Of a stretch of 64,000 nt of DNA, positions 18,043 to 26,951 are shown piece after piece (positions within the stretch are counted from its first letter, which is position 1; every line of letters starts with the position of its first letter). This DNA is from JARRQJ01 sp963761035 (lineage in GTDB: Bacteria > Pseudomonadota > Gammaproteobacteria > DRLM01), in the NCBI GenBank assembly GCA_963761035.1, contig CAVXFH010000002.1, positions 372,001-436,000 on the forward strand, written 5' to 3'. The notes under the pieces are model-generated. The model worked only from the letters and a program-made list of their open reading frames with translations, did not search any database and was not told where the DNA came from. A program made the position numbers and the translations under genes.

Positions 18043-18062
18043 TCTGTGCGATATCTTCCTTA
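18043..18062 (-). promoter_or_regulatory. Recurrent dyad motif, half copy 9
   Basis: TCTGTGCGATATCTTCCTTA on the plus strand. Left half perfect, right half lost. May be chance. Confidence 0.2.
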
Positions 18063-18166
18063 AGGTGGATTGACGGCTGTTAAGTGACATTCGATTGTTC
18101 GATAGTTGGTTGCATTATGCGTCTTTTCGATCACAGTATTAAAAGTTATGGTTTAACAAGGTGCTG

Positions 18167-18186
18167 TATGTGCGACGCCGTACAGA
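18167..18186 (+). promoter_or_regulatory. Recurrent dyad motif, copy 10
   Basis: TATGTGCGACGCCGTACAGA. Its reverse complement matches the 12635 copy at 18 of 20 positions. It lies 157 bases before the DUF2934 gene on the plus strand, so its orientation relative to the gene is the same as for the minus-strand copies. Confidence 0.55.
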
Positions 18187-18342
18187 CCAAGTCAATAATA
18201 AGGACGCATCATTAAAAGCCGGTGAGCCGTGGAACGCGAAAGCACCGGAGGCGCGAACCTTGATATGTATTACCCTTCATACTTACTCAGTACGGCAACG
18301 CGTCTTTTATTTCATCATCAATTTCATCAAGAGGATAAACAT

Positions 18343-18579
18343 ATGGCCACACAGAAGTACGAATTACATTCCGATCAACATAATAACGCAAAAAGTTCGG
18401 TACTCGGCACTCAGATGCACGCTGCGAAGGAGATTACTCAGGAACAACGTGAACATATGATCGCAGAAGCCGCGTATTACCTGGCAGAGCACCGCCACTT
18501 CAAAGGTGGGGACCCGGTTCGTGACTGGCTGCAGGCGCAATCGGATATAAACCGTAAAATCAGTAGCACTCATAATTGA
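18343..18579 (+). CDS. DUF2934-domain small protein
   Basis: 78 aa from the ATG at 18343, which has AGAGGA 7 bases upstream; an upstream in-frame start at 18229 lacks support. The DUF2934 motif fills the C-terminal half: REHMIAEAAYYLAEHRHF, GGDPVRDWLQAQSDI. No signal or membrane segment. The domain is common near stress genes but has no known function. The same domain forms the tail of the protein at 19883-20857. Confidence 0.85.
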   Translation: MATQKYELHSDQHNNAKSSVLGTQMHAAKEITQEQREHMIAEAAYYLAEHRHFKGGDPVRDWLQAQSDINRKISSTHN

Positions 18580-18969
18580 TTGAGCAGCAGAATAGCAAAT
18601 GCCCGGTATCTATCAGGTGCCTCCCATCTGGCAGATTATGGTAATCATCCTCGATCACTACATGTTCGACGCACTTTCAATCCAAAGACAGTTCAACGCC
18701 AACTATTTCTGGAATAAATCATAATGTGATGATTGCGACAAAATTAATCACTTATGAATCTGACTAATGCTCACTCTGCGATCTGGCTTATCGCGAAATA
18801 TTGTCATCCATTCTCAGTTAGACGCCTAGGGCGAAAAGAAGGAAAAGATAGAATAGGACCTAAAGGGATGCCTACGCGATTTCTGTTGCGATGCCAGTGA
18901 CCTAGTTAGGCAACAATACTTTTTATTTCGACGTTTTTCGTAATTCAATAAACCAAATGGAGATAAACT
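18580..18969. other. Intergenic stretch
   Basis: About 390 bases upstream of the triple-BON gene, AT-rich. No gene, and no convincing dyad copy. Confidence 0.4.
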
Positions 18970-19722
18970 ATGAAATCTAATTATTCAGTAATTATTCCGG
19001 TTGTGGCAGTCGCGATGTTGGCGACCAGCATGCCTGCACTTGCATCCAAGTTGGACGACAGAATTGAATCATCCGCAGAGAAGTCTTATGTGTTCAAGAC
19101 CTACCTCAAGAATGATGACATTAAAGTCGAATCAAAGAATGGTGACGTTACCTTGATGGGCTCAGTTGACGGAGAATCACATAAATCGTTGGCACAGGAC
19201 ACCGTGTCTAGTTTACCAGGCGTCAAAAGCGTAGATAACAGACTGGAAGTCAAAGGAGAACAACCCGACGAGAACTCCGATGCGTGGCTGGATACGAAAG
19301 TAAAAACCACTCTCTTATTCCATGGCAACGTGAGCGCCATGACAACAGTGTCAGCCAACAACGGCGTCGTAACCCTGAGTGGCGATGCCGACAGCCAGGC
19401 GCAAAAGGACCTAACTACCGAATACGCTAAGGATATAGAGGGGGTCAAAGACGTCAAGAATCAGATGACCGTATCAACAACGTCAAAGAAAAAAGACAGC
19501 ATGGGTGAAAAGATCGATGACGCTTCCATCACTGCCCAGGTCAAGATGATGTTGCTGAGCCATCGCGCCACCAGCGCTGTTCATACCAAAGCCGAGACTA
19601 CAAATGGCGTAGTCACCTTAAGTGGCGAAGCCGATAACGCCGCCGAAATCGACTTGGTCACCAAGCTTGTCGGTGACATAAAGGGCGTGAAAAGCGTAAA
19701 AAACCAGATGACCATCGGATAA
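18970..19722 (+). CDS. OsmY-like periplasmic protein with three BON domains
   Basis: 250 aa. Signal peptide (ending MPALA) and three BON domains at about 35-96, 103-165 and 183-249. The repeats share a closing GVKSVDNRL / GVKDVKNQM / GVKSVKNQM and a V-T-L-x-G strand. GGAGAT lies just before the ATG. OsmY in E. coli is an osmotically induced periplasmic protein with two BON domains; this one has three. A stem-loop follows the stop codon. Confidence 0.92.
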   Translation: MKSNYSVIIPVVAVAMLATSMPALASKLDDRIESSAEKSYVFKTYLKNDDIKVESKNGDVTLMGSVDGESHKSLAQDTVSSLPGVKSVDNRLEVKGEQPDENSDAWLDTKVKTTLLFHGNVSAMTTVSANNGVVTLSGDADSQAQKDLTTEYAKDIEGVKDVKNQMTVSTTSKKKDSMGEKIDDASITAQVKMMLLSHRATSAVHTKAETTNGVVTLSGEADNAAEIDLVTKLVGDIKGVKSVKNQMTIG

Positions 19723-19740
19723 TCGTAATAGATAGCCAAA

Positions 19741-19764
19741 CGCCGGTGTGATAATGCACCGGCG
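19741..19764 (+). terminator. Stem-loop after the triple-BON gene
   Basis: CGCCGGTG and CACCGGCG pair perfectly around an 8-base loop, 19 bases after the stop codon. No T-run follows, so termination may be weak or the loop may protect the mRNA end. Confidence 0.45.
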
Positions 19765-19882
19765 ATCGGCTCCACTGGAACTCTTGATTACTCCAGGAAA
19801 TCCATAGTCGTTTTTTACAGAAACCGACAATTGATTCATTCTTCATGCCATCAGCAATGCCCGCCGCGCAATTTGCATTGAC

Positions 19883-20857
19883 TCATTTAAGCAGAATATC
19901 CTTCCGTATTTCACTCTCCGCCTGAAACCAATCCTGCACCGCTTGCCCTTCTCCGCGTCCTCGCCGCTCATAGAGTTCATAGGCGCGCTTCGCGATCTGC
20001 GGTGTCACATCGATTGATGTCTTTGCCAATAGGAGGGGTGCAGCTGTCGGATCGAACACCCGGGACGCCAACAGTTTCATGCGGTCATTCACGAAAAACC
20101 ACGCCAGCGCGTATCCCCAAACGAACAGCGCCCAGCCCCAACCGAGCGGCGTCATAAATACCCCATAAACCGCGATCAGCGTCGCCATCACTTGCGTGCC
20201 TACCACCGCCAGCAGCAAAATCCATGCGGGGCGTATGGACCAGAACGGGCCGCGCGTGCGCGTCAGGAATATGGTCAAATGCCCCGCCACGGACAACATC
20301 AGGCACATCAATGTTTGCATGTGCGCGCGGTCGAGGTGATAGACTCGATCGCCGATCAGATTCTCTGGCTTGGCTTCAATCATGTAGAAATCAAAACTCA
20401 GCTGCACCAGCGTGACTTCATGATGTTTCGCCGCATGGGTACTCACCGCCAGTGGCAAGCCATGACGATCGACAATCGCCATGATTTTCACTCCCTTACC
20501 ACGCTTGGTCGGCCCGATCTCCTCGCCGCCGCCCTTAGCCGAGGCAAAGGTAGCGTCGATAAAACATTCCGATTCGTCTATCGCCCCTTCATCACGCAGC
20601 GCGTTGGCAAGATCGGTCATGACCTCGCGCAGCACTTCGTTTCGGCACCAGTGTTGAAAACGGCAATGCACCGTTTTGTAGTTCGGATAGCACTGCGGCA
20701 GCATGTGCCACTGCGCACCCGTATTGAGAATCCACAGAACGGCTTCGAGAACCCGCCGGGAAGGAATCGGCTTGCGACCCACTCGACCGGCGGGAATATT
20801 CTCTTCCGGAAAGTGCTCCCGGATTCGTTCCCAATGGGCGTCGCTCAGTCGTAACAT
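19883..20857 (-). pseudogene. In-frame chimera: IS5-type transposase / P-type H+-ATPase tail with DUF2934
   Basis: One frame of 324 codons with two unrelated halves. Residues 1 to about 171 are the N-terminal half of an IS5-family transposase: LSDAHWERIREHFPE, RRVLEAVLWILNTGAQWHMLP, the first catalytic Asp in FIDATFASAKGGG, and LIGDRV, where the family continues with Y-D-S. From about residue 172 it is the C-terminal membrane region of a plasma-membrane-type proton ATPase (HLDRAHMQTLMCLM, AGHLTIFLTRTRGPFW, GWGWALFVWGYALAWFFVNDRMKLL) with a DUF2934 tail (PQIAKRAYELYERRGRGEG, AVQDWFQAESEI). The transposase lacks its last catalytic Glu and the ATPase lacks its P-, N- and A-domains. Neither can work. 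Whether the fused protein is made is unknown. Confidence 0.85.
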
Positions 20858-20909
20858 GAGCCTTATTATATGAGATTTTCTCCATCACGTAATTTTGAGA
20901 TAGGTTCTA
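20345..20909 (-). mobile_element. Truncated IS5-family insertion sequence
   Basis: Only the left part of the element remains: upstream flank plus about 171 codons of transposase. The string TTTTGAGATAGGTTCTA at 20893-20909 may be the outer end, since IS5 relatives carry short ends like this; the opposite end is missing. The internal break near 20345 joins it to ATPase sequence. Confidence 0.6.
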
Positions 20910-20984
20910 CTCTCCTGTCCTAGCTATGTTGCAAGTCTAGTGAGCCGCGAAATACTTGCCCTCAGACTCATGTCCACCGCACCA

Positions 20985-22280
20985 TCAAAGTCTAGATGAA
21001 GATTCAGTGGCTGCTGTCGCGCCAGCGGACTTCCGTATTACCCGGCCCACGGTCAAGCCTTGGACAACAATCGAGAAAACAACCACGCAGTAGGTAAGGG
21101 TCAGAATCAGACTGCGCGAGTCGTTGGCCGGTAGCGACAGCGCCATAGCCACCGAGATGGCTCCGCGCAGGCCACCCCAAGTGAGGATCGTTATCGCCCC
21201 TTTCGACTGTGCCATTACCCAGCCGAGTGGACCGATGATTCCCGCAATACTCAACCAGCGTGCCGCCAGCACGATCGGTATCGCCAGGACTCCGGCCACC
21301 AGCCATCCACGTTCGATGGGCAGCACCAGAAGCTCCAAGCCGATCAAGAGAAAAAGAACGACGTTAAGAATCTCATCGACAAGCTCCCAGAAGGTATCGA
21401 CGTGTTCTTGCGTCTTCTCCGTCATGGCGAATGCTCGTCCATGGTTGCCCACGAACAGTCCCGCAACCACGACGGCGATCGGTGCGGACAAATGTAGGGC
21501 GTCCGCCAAGGCGTAGAGCCCCATGGCCAGGGCGAGCGTGAGCAGGACTTCGACCTGGTAGTTATCGACACGCCTGAGCATCTGAAAGGTCAGCAATCCC
21601 GCCGCCAGCGCCAGCACCAGGGCACCACCCACTTCCTTGAGCAGCAACATCCCCACTGCAGCGACATCAATCGAGTGCGTGGCCGTGGCGCCACTATCGG
21701 CAGCTCCGCCCAGACCGGAGAGCTGTAGGAGAACCAGAAAGATGACAACACCCAGCCCGTCATTGAACAGCGACTCCCCGGCCACCTGCGCCTCGAGCTG
21801 CCGGGATGCACCAACGGACTTCATGATGCCCAGCACTGCGATGGGGTCGGTCGGTGAGATCAGTGCGCCGAACAACAGCGCATGCAGAAATGGAATGCCC
21901 AGGTCCAGCCAACCAAGGACCAGCCACGTCACACCGCCGACAATGCAGGTTGACATAAGCGTCCCAAAAATGGCGAGCAACGAAATAGGCAGCCATTCAC
22001 GGCCAAGATCCTCGAACTTCACGTGTATCGAAGCGGCGAACAGCAGGAACGCGAGCATGCCATGCAGTACAACCTGGTCGAAATCGATCCGCGAGACCAA
22101 TGACGCAGCCTGTTCACGGACCCCCCCGGCGTAGGGGCCGATAATAACCAACGTGAGCGACGCGACTAGGGCCACCAGCATGACGCCGATAGTCGTCGGC
22201 AGCTTGATATAACGGTAATTGACGTAGTTCGTGACGGCCGCGAGCGTGATCAGGATGCTCACCAGGGAAAAGAAGCTCAT
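20985..22280 (-). CDS. CPA1-family Na+/H+ antiporter
   Basis: 431 aa from the ATG at 22280, preceded by a strong GGAGG 4 bases away. About 12 membrane helices. Family motifs: FLLFAASIHVKFEDL in the amiloride-site-like helix, GALISPTDPIAVLGIMK with the paired Asp-Pro turn, GESLFNDGLGVVIF with the ion-binding Asn-Asp, and a conserved WGGLRGAISVAMALSLP. It exchanges Na+ (or another cation) for H+ at the inner membrane. The gene lies just behind the ATPase operon on the same strand; the two could form a sodium/proton cycle. Its start overlaps a short upstream frame by four bases. Confidence 0.93.
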   Translation of the reverse strand: MSFFSLVSILITLAAVTNYVNYRYIKLPTTIGVMLVALVASLTLVIIGPYAGGVREQAASLVSRIDFDQVVLHGMLAFLLFAASIHVKFEDLGREWLPISLLAIFGTLMSTCIVGGVTWLVLGWLDLGIPFLHALLFGALISPTDPIAVLGIMKSVGASRQLEAQVAGESLFNDGLGVVIFLVLLQLSGLGGAADSGATATHSIDVAAVGMLLLKEVGGALVLALAAGLLTFQMLRRVDNYQVEVLLTLALAMGLYALADALHLSAPIAVVVAGLFVGNHGRAFAMTEKTQEHVDTFWELVDEILNVVLFLLIGLELLVLPIERGWLVAGVLAIPIVLAARWLSIAGIIGPLGWVMAQSKGAITILTWGGLRGAISVAMALSLPANDSRSLILTLTYCVVVFSIVVQGLTVGRVIRKSAGATAATESSSRL

Positions 22281-22375
22281 TTCGCCTCCTGGAATGTTCC
22301 GCGACTGTGTTCGCAAGTATTCACGATTCGCTTGCTGTTAAGTCCTACGCAATCTAAAAGTTCGTATTCGCCCAT
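22277..22375 (-). CDS. Possible leader peptide of the antiporter gene
   Basis: A 32-codon frame starting MGEYELLDCVGLNSKRIVNT. It has a strong ribosome-binding site (AAGGAG, 5 bases before ATG) and its stop overlaps the antiporter start as ATGA, the classic sign of translational coupling. No homologue recognised. Confidence 0.4.
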   Translation of the reverse strand: MGEYELLDCVGLNSKRIVNTCEHSRGTFQEAK

Positions 22376-22649
22376 GCTTGCTCCTTCTACGATTCTTATG
22401 ACACAAGCTCCAGCACCAGTTCCGTATTTCCGGCTAGCCCTGACCGTACCAGGCAATATACTGCTTTCGCTCAATGCGCTTATCGCGGATGGCATTGCTT
22501 GGTATAGGCAGCACGTGACCAAAGAACCGGCCTCGGTTAATGATCGTCTTCGACAAAATGAAAACCATCCTGGTCATTAGTCATTACCTTGTCTAACGGC
22601 GTCGGGGTCGTACCAATTTCCTTGATCCCGCACGCGCAGTTGCTTGTGA
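22376..22649. other. Spacer between ATPase operon and antiporter
   Basis: About 270 bases downstream of atpG. No terminator with a T-run is visible, so read-through into the antiporter gene is possible. Confidence 0.35.
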
Positions 22650-23558
22650 TCACTTTTGTGCACCGACCAGCGCCTCAAAACCGGCGATTACATCGAATAG
22701 TTCCTCGTCTATGCCACTCTGGCGCAGACGGTGAAATGTCCCATTGAGGTCCTCCAGCAATTCATCGATGTTTTTATCGGCGCGCTGCATCGCCGCCAGA
22801 CGGCTGGCGTTCTCACTGGCGAGGGATTCGGCGCACGCCCGGAACAGCGAGACGAAAAGATATTCGCGGATCAGCTCCCGCAAGGTCGCGGTGCCGCCAC
22901 CCATTACCTCGGGCAGATTTCCCGTCGGCCAGGGACGCTCGGCCAGGGTGCGGCGCCAGCTTTCGTCCAAGGGTAACAGTCGCTGACTGATGGGTGTATA
23001 AACTGCTTCAGACATGGGGCGGTTGTAAAAGAGGTAGAGTTCGGTGATGTCACCCTGGCTGCGGCGCATCTCGCTTTCCACGAGAATCTGCCCGACCAGC
23101 GGGATAATGGCCTTGACGGAGTTCGGCACGTTGAAGAGTCCCATCAACGCCGACCCTGCATTCGCCAAGCGCGCTTCTGCCAGATACGCGTGAACACGCT
23201 CCCCGACGGCCCAGACCCGGAATTCGCCGGGTAAGCCTGAGAGCGTCGTGAGCGCATATTCAGCCACCACATCATTAAACTGGCCCACCAGTCCCTGGTC
23301 TGAACCAAACACCACCGCGCCAATCGTACTCGCCTCCGTTCGTCTGGTCTCGCCCGGCATCGGTGCCGTCGAACCGATGTCCCTGAAACAGACGCTCAAG
23401 CCCAGCTCCACGGTGCGATAGTAGTCAGCTAAGGCACGCACCGATTGCTCGTATTGGACGATATTCGAAGCGGCCAGAGCCTTCATGGTGCGGACGACGG
23501 ATTGGAGATCGCTGGCGCTGGAGATCTTGCGGCGCAGGCTCGCGGTGGTGTCGCTCAT
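22650..23558 (-). CDS. atpG: N-type F-ATPase gamma subunit
   Basis: 302 aa. Typical gamma shape: N-terminal helix (ASLRRKISSASDLQSVVRTMKAL), central Rossmann-like part (VVFGSDQGLVGQFND) and C-terminal helix (SRLAAMQRADKNIDELLEDLNGTFHRLRQSGIDEEL). The rotor shaft linking the c-ring with the alpha3beta3 head. Last gene of the operon; its ATG overlaps the atpA stop by 4 bases. More divergent than housekeeping gamma, as expected for N-ATPases. Confidence 0.93.
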   Translation of the reverse strand: MSDTTASLRRKISSASDLQSVVRTMKALAASNIVQYEQSVRALADYYRTVELGLSVCFRDIGSTAPMPGETRRTEASTIGAVVFGSDQGLVGQFNDVVAEYALTTLSGLPGEFRVWAVGERVHAYLAEARLANAGSALMGLFNVPNSVKAIIPLVGQILVESEMRRSQGDITELYLFYNRPMSEAVYTPISQRLLPLDESWRRTLAERPWPTGNLPEVMGGGTATLRELIREYLFVSLFRACAESLASENASRLAAMQRADKNIDELLEDLNGTFHRLRQSGIDEELFDVIAGFEALVGAQK

Positions 23559-25120
23559 GACTGCGCCTTGAGCGCCGCCTTGGGGCTGAGCCCGGATTGA
23601 AAAGGCGCCAGCGCCAACCGGGCGATGTGGATCATAGTGTCATGATCCTCATCGCTCAATTTTTGGGTGCCACCCAATCGCGCGCTCAGCTCCGCTGGGA
23701 TCTCCGCCGCCGCCTTGCGCACGGCCTGCTCGGCGTCCGCCATCCAGACCAGCGGCACGTCGTCGAACAGCTCTGCGGTCAACGCCAGCAGGATGGTGAT
23801 CTGTGCCGCCACGGATACCGGGGCGAATTCCGGCTGCTTGAGACAGGTGCGGATGCGTCGTCCATGCTCGATGATCTTGCGGGTATCATCATCCAGGCGG
23901 GCGCCGAACCGGGCAAAGCTCTCGAGTTCCTCGAACTGGGCATAGGCGAGCTTGAGGTCGCCCGCCACCGCGCGGTACACCGGCCGTTGCGCCTTGCCGC
24001 CGACGCGCGACACGGATTTGCCGACATCGACAGCGGGCAGCACGCCCAAATCGAACAGCGACGGCGAGAGATATATCTGGCCGTCGGTGATAGAAATCAG
24101 GTTGGTCGGGATGTAGGCGGAAATGTCCTGCGCCTCGGTCTCGATGATGGGCAGGGCGGTCAGCGAACCACCCCCGCGTCCCGCGCGCAGATGCGTCGCC
24201 CGCTCCAGCAGTCGCGAATGTATATAAAAGATATCACCGGGGAAGGCTTCGCGCCCGGGGGGCCGGCGCAACAGCAGGGACAACTCGCGATAGGCCCGGG
24301 CGTGATGCGTAAGATCGTCATAAACGATGAGAACGTCGCGACCTCGTTCCATAAAATGTTCGGCGATACTGGTGGCGGCATACGGCGCGATGTAGGCAAG
24401 GCCCGGCGCTTCGTTGCCCTCGGTCACGACAACGACCGTGTAATCCATCGCACGCTTTTCCCGCAAGATAGACACGGCCTTCGCCACGGCGGACGCGCGC
24501 TGACCGATGGCGCAATAGACGCACAGGACATCCTTATCGCGCTGATTGAGGATGGTGTCGATCGCCATGGCGCTTTTCCCCGTCTGCCGGTCACCCAGAA
24601 TCAACTCACGCTGACCGCGTCCGATGGGGATAAGCGCATCGACGACTTTGAGACCTGTCTGCAGGGGCACACTGACGGGCGCGCGGTCCATGATCGGCGG
24701 CGCGGGACGTTCGATGGGCAGGTTCCCGCTGGCATGCACCGGCCCGTGACCATCGAGGGGCCGACCGAGCGGGTCGATGACACGTCCCAGCAAACCGTCG
24801 CCCACGGCCACATCCATGACCCGGCCGGTGCGTTTGACTTCATCGCCAGCGTGCAGATGCCAGTATTCGCCCAACAGCACCACGCCGACTTCTTCCTCGT
24901 CCACGTTGAACGCGATGCCGAACACATCGCCGGGAAATTTCACCAACTCATCAACGCCTACGCCAGGCAGGCCGGAGATCCGGGCGATGCCCGTGGACAC
25001 GCTGATGATCGTGCCCACCTCCTGCATCGCCAACTGCGGCGTGTAGCTTTCACGCCCCTGGCTTAGACCAGTGAACGCGCAGTCAAAGACACGTTGCAAG
25101 GAATCAAGCGGCGTGCTCAT
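23555..25120 (-). CDS. atpA: N-type F-ATPase alpha subunit
   Basis: 521 aa. Nucleotide-binding (non-catalytic) subunit: P-loop GDRQTGKSA, and LIVYDDLTHHARAYRELSLLLRRPPGREAFPGDIFY (split here by position about 285-320) as in all alpha subunits. The N-terminal beta-barrel (VGTIISVSTGIARISGLPG) and the C-terminal helical domain are complete. Overlaps atpF and atpG by 4 bases on each side, so translation is coupled. Confidence 0.96.
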   Translation of the reverse strand: MSTPLDSLQRVFDCAFTGLSQGRESYTPQLAMQEVGTIISVSTGIARISGLPGVGVDELVKFPGDVFGIAFNVDEEEVGVVLLGEYWHLHAGDEVKRTGRVMDVAVGDGLLGRVIDPLGRPLDGHGPVHASGNLPIERPAPPIMDRAPVSVPLQTGLKVVDALIPIGRGQRELILGDRQTGKSAMAIDTILNQRDKDVLCVYCAIGQRASAVAKAVSILREKRAMDYTVVVVTEGNEAPGLAYIAPYAATSIAEHFMERGRDVLIVYDDLTHHARAYRELSLLLRRPPGREAFPGDIFYIHSRLLERATHLRAGRGGGSLTALPIIETEAQDISAYIPTNLISITDGQIYLSPSLFDLGVLPAVDVGKSVSRVGGKAQRPVYRAVAGDLKLAYAQFEELESFARFGARLDDDTRKIIEHGRRIRTCLKQPEFAPVSVAAQITILLALTAELFDDVPLVWMADAEQAVRKAAAEIPAELSARLGGTQKLSDEDHDTMIHIARLALAPFQSGLSPKAALKAQS

Positions 25121-25944
25121 TCGGTCTGCTCGCGCGCGGCAGATTGCGCACCGGATCGCGGCTCCGTCTCGGTATTGGCTTGCGGGTTGGTTGGCGCCAG
25201 CAAATCGCCAATGCTCTTTTCCAGTGACCCGAGATAATCTGCGATGCTCCAGGCGATCTTGCGTCCTTTGGCGCTGAGTTCGATGCCGCCGATCACGTCC
25301 GGCACGGTCTCGAACCGGATCGGGATTTCCGCCGACAAGGCGGCGTTGAGCGCGGCCTGAATTGCGACGCGTTTCTCCGCAGACAATTCGAAGGCGCTGC
25401 GCACCAGTACCGGTTCGGACGATGTTTTCACGGCCGCAACGAAATCGACTTTCGTCTCATGGTCCAGCGCTTGCAAACGGCGCGCGAACACCTCACTCAT
25501 GCGCGCTTCCAGACTTATCCCGGCAAGGTCCGTCAGCGTCTTGCGCGCAATGGCAAACACTTCTTCCCGGGTACGGCGGGTGATTTCGACATTCAGGCTT
25601 TGTTGTTCGCGCTTCAATGCATCCTGTCGTTCCACACGCAGGGCGTTCGCGTCCTGCCGCGCCGTATCCAGCAACCGCTCACGTTCGGCCTTTGCCTCGT
25701 CCGTTGCCTGGCTCAAGAGAGCAGCGCGCTGCTGGTCGAACTCCTCATTCCTATGCTGGAACTCATCGCGCTCCTGTTGGGCTTCGGCCTTTTTTGCATC
25801 GGCGTCCGCGAGCGTCAACGCGATCTGTTGTTCCCGCGCATCAAGGGCCCGGAGGATGGGCTTGTAAAGAAACCGCTTCAGCAACCACACCAGGATCAGG
25901 AAATTGACCACCTGAGCAGCGACGGTAAACCAGTCGATCAACAT
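25117..25944 (-). CDS. atpF: N-type F-ATPase b subunit fused to a delta-like C-terminus
   Basis: 275 aa from the ATG at 25944. One N-terminal membrane helix (WFTVAAQVVNFLILVWLL), a long charged coiled coil to about 140, and then a C-terminal part (VLVRSAFELSAEKRVAI, IGGIELSAKGRKIAWS) resembling the end of delta/OSCP. There is no separate delta gene in the operon, in line with the N-ATPase type, whose stator b subunit is extended. Starts 4 bases after atpE. Confidence 0.9.
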   Translation of the reverse strand: MLIDWFTVAAQVVNFLILVWLLKRFLYKPILRALDAREQQIALTLADADAKKAEAQQERDEFQHRNEEFDQQRAALLSQATDEAKAERERLLDTARQDANALRVERQDALKREQQSLNVEITRRTREEVFAIARKTLTDLAGISLEARMSEVFARRLQALDHETKVDFVAAVKTSSEPVLVRSAFELSAEKRVAIQAALNAALSAEIPIRFETVPDVIGGIELSAKGRKIAWSIADYLGSLEKSIGDLLAPTNPQANTETEPRSGAQSAAREQTE

Positions 25945-25948
25945 GAGC

Positions 25949-26230
25949 TTACTTTCCGGCGGTTTGCGCGATGACATTGTTCCAAAACGGATTGGCAAAG
26001 ATGAGAATCATCGTGACCACGAAGCAGTAAATAGCCGTGGACTCGATCATCGCCAAACCGACAAACAAGGTCCGGGTAATGGTGGCAGACGCATCGGGTT
26101 GCTGGGCCAGTGACGTCAGCGCGGTAGCAACCGCCCTGCCCTCACCCAATGCCGGGGCCATGGTGCCGAAAGCGGTTGTAACGCCGGCGGTGATAATTGA
26201 TGCCACCGCGATGATTGTCATGTTATCCAT
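25949..26230 (-). CDS. atpE: N-type F-ATPase c subunit
   Basis: 93 aa, two membrane helices. Helix 1 carries GTMAPALGEGRA with a Glu where Na+-type c subunits have Gln; helix 2 carries AMIESTAIY, with the ion-binding Glu followed by Ser-Thr and a Tyr four residues after the Thr. This double-Glu ligand set is the N-ATPase signature and was first taken as Na+-binding; work on a related Burkholderia c-ring has favoured H+. The coupling ion therefore cannot be settled from sequence. Confidence 0.95.
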   Translation of the reverse strand: MDNMTIIAVASIITAGVTTAFGTMAPALGEGRAVATALTSLAQQPDASATITRTLFVGLAMIESTAIYCFVVTMILIFANPFWNNVIAQTAGK

Positions 26231-26261
26231 GGTGTCTCCTTTGTTAGTTGTCGCGCATGCT

Positions 26262-26951
26262 TCACTGTTTTGAATCAGGTTTGGGCGTGCGCACTCGCGT
26301 GGCGGCCGCGATGTATACCGCAGCCAGAATAAAAAAGATGTAGGCCTGCACCATGCCCGTGAGCAGTCCGAGCGCCGTCATGATGATCGGGAAGATCAGG
26401 GGCGTGATGCTGAGCAAAATAGCGATAATCATAGCTCCGCTCATCATATTGCCAAACAGGCGCACGGCCATGGCCAGCGTGCGCGAAAGTTCACTGATGA
26501 TGTTAAACGGCAACATTATAAACGTCGGCTTTACATACGACTTAAGGTAGCCACCTATACCCTGCTCACCGATACCGAACAGCGGCACGGCCACAAACAC
26601 ACACAGAGCCAGCGCCGCCGTGGTTGAGAGCGAACCGGTAGGCGGCTGATAACCGGGGATGATGGTGCATAGAGCGGCCACGGCGAGAAACAGCAAGAGC
26701 GTGGCCAGAAAGCTCAAATATTTTCGCGGCTGACTCAGGCCGACGTCTTCAATTTGTTTTTCGATGACGATGACGATGATTTCGAGCAGATTCTGCCAGC
26801 GGTCCCGTTTCAGTCCAATGGCAAGTTTGCGGGTAATGAGCATCGCGCCCACGACCAGCACCAACATCACCCCCCAAGTGAAGACAATGGTGGCGTTGAG
26901 TTTAATAAAACCATATTGCCAGAAGATGAGCTCGTCGGGACTAAGGTGCAT
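26262..26951 (-). CDS. atpB: N-type F-ATPase a subunit
   Basis: 229 aa from the ATG at 26951. Five or six membrane helices; the conserved helix ISELSRTLAMAVRLFGNMMSG contains the essential Arg that faces the c-ring Glu. Forms the ion half-channels. It overlaps atpR by 11 bases. Confidence 0.95.
   Translation of the reverse strand: MHLSPDELIFWQYGFIKLNATIVFTWGVMLVLVVGAMLITRKLAIGLKRDRWQNLLEIIVIVIEKQIEDVGLSQPRKYLSFLATLLLFLAVAALCTIIPGYQPPTGSLSTTAALALCVFVAVPLFGIGEQGIGGYLKSYVKPTFIMLPFNIISELSRTLAMAVRLFGNMMSGAMIIAILLSITPLIFPIIMTALGLLTGMVQAYIFFILAAVYIAAATRVRTPKPDSKQ

Larger units (their letters stand above)
17962..18342. other. Divergent promoter region
   Basis: About 380 bases between the START gene (minus) and the DUF2934 gene (plus). 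Holds one weak dyad (18043-18062) and one good one (18167-18186), pointing to the two genes respectively. Confidence 0.45.

Noticed and set aside
23597..25066. Long plus-strand reading frame of 489 codons
   Set aside because: Fully antisense to atpA, with no family motifs; explained by GC-rich codon structure.
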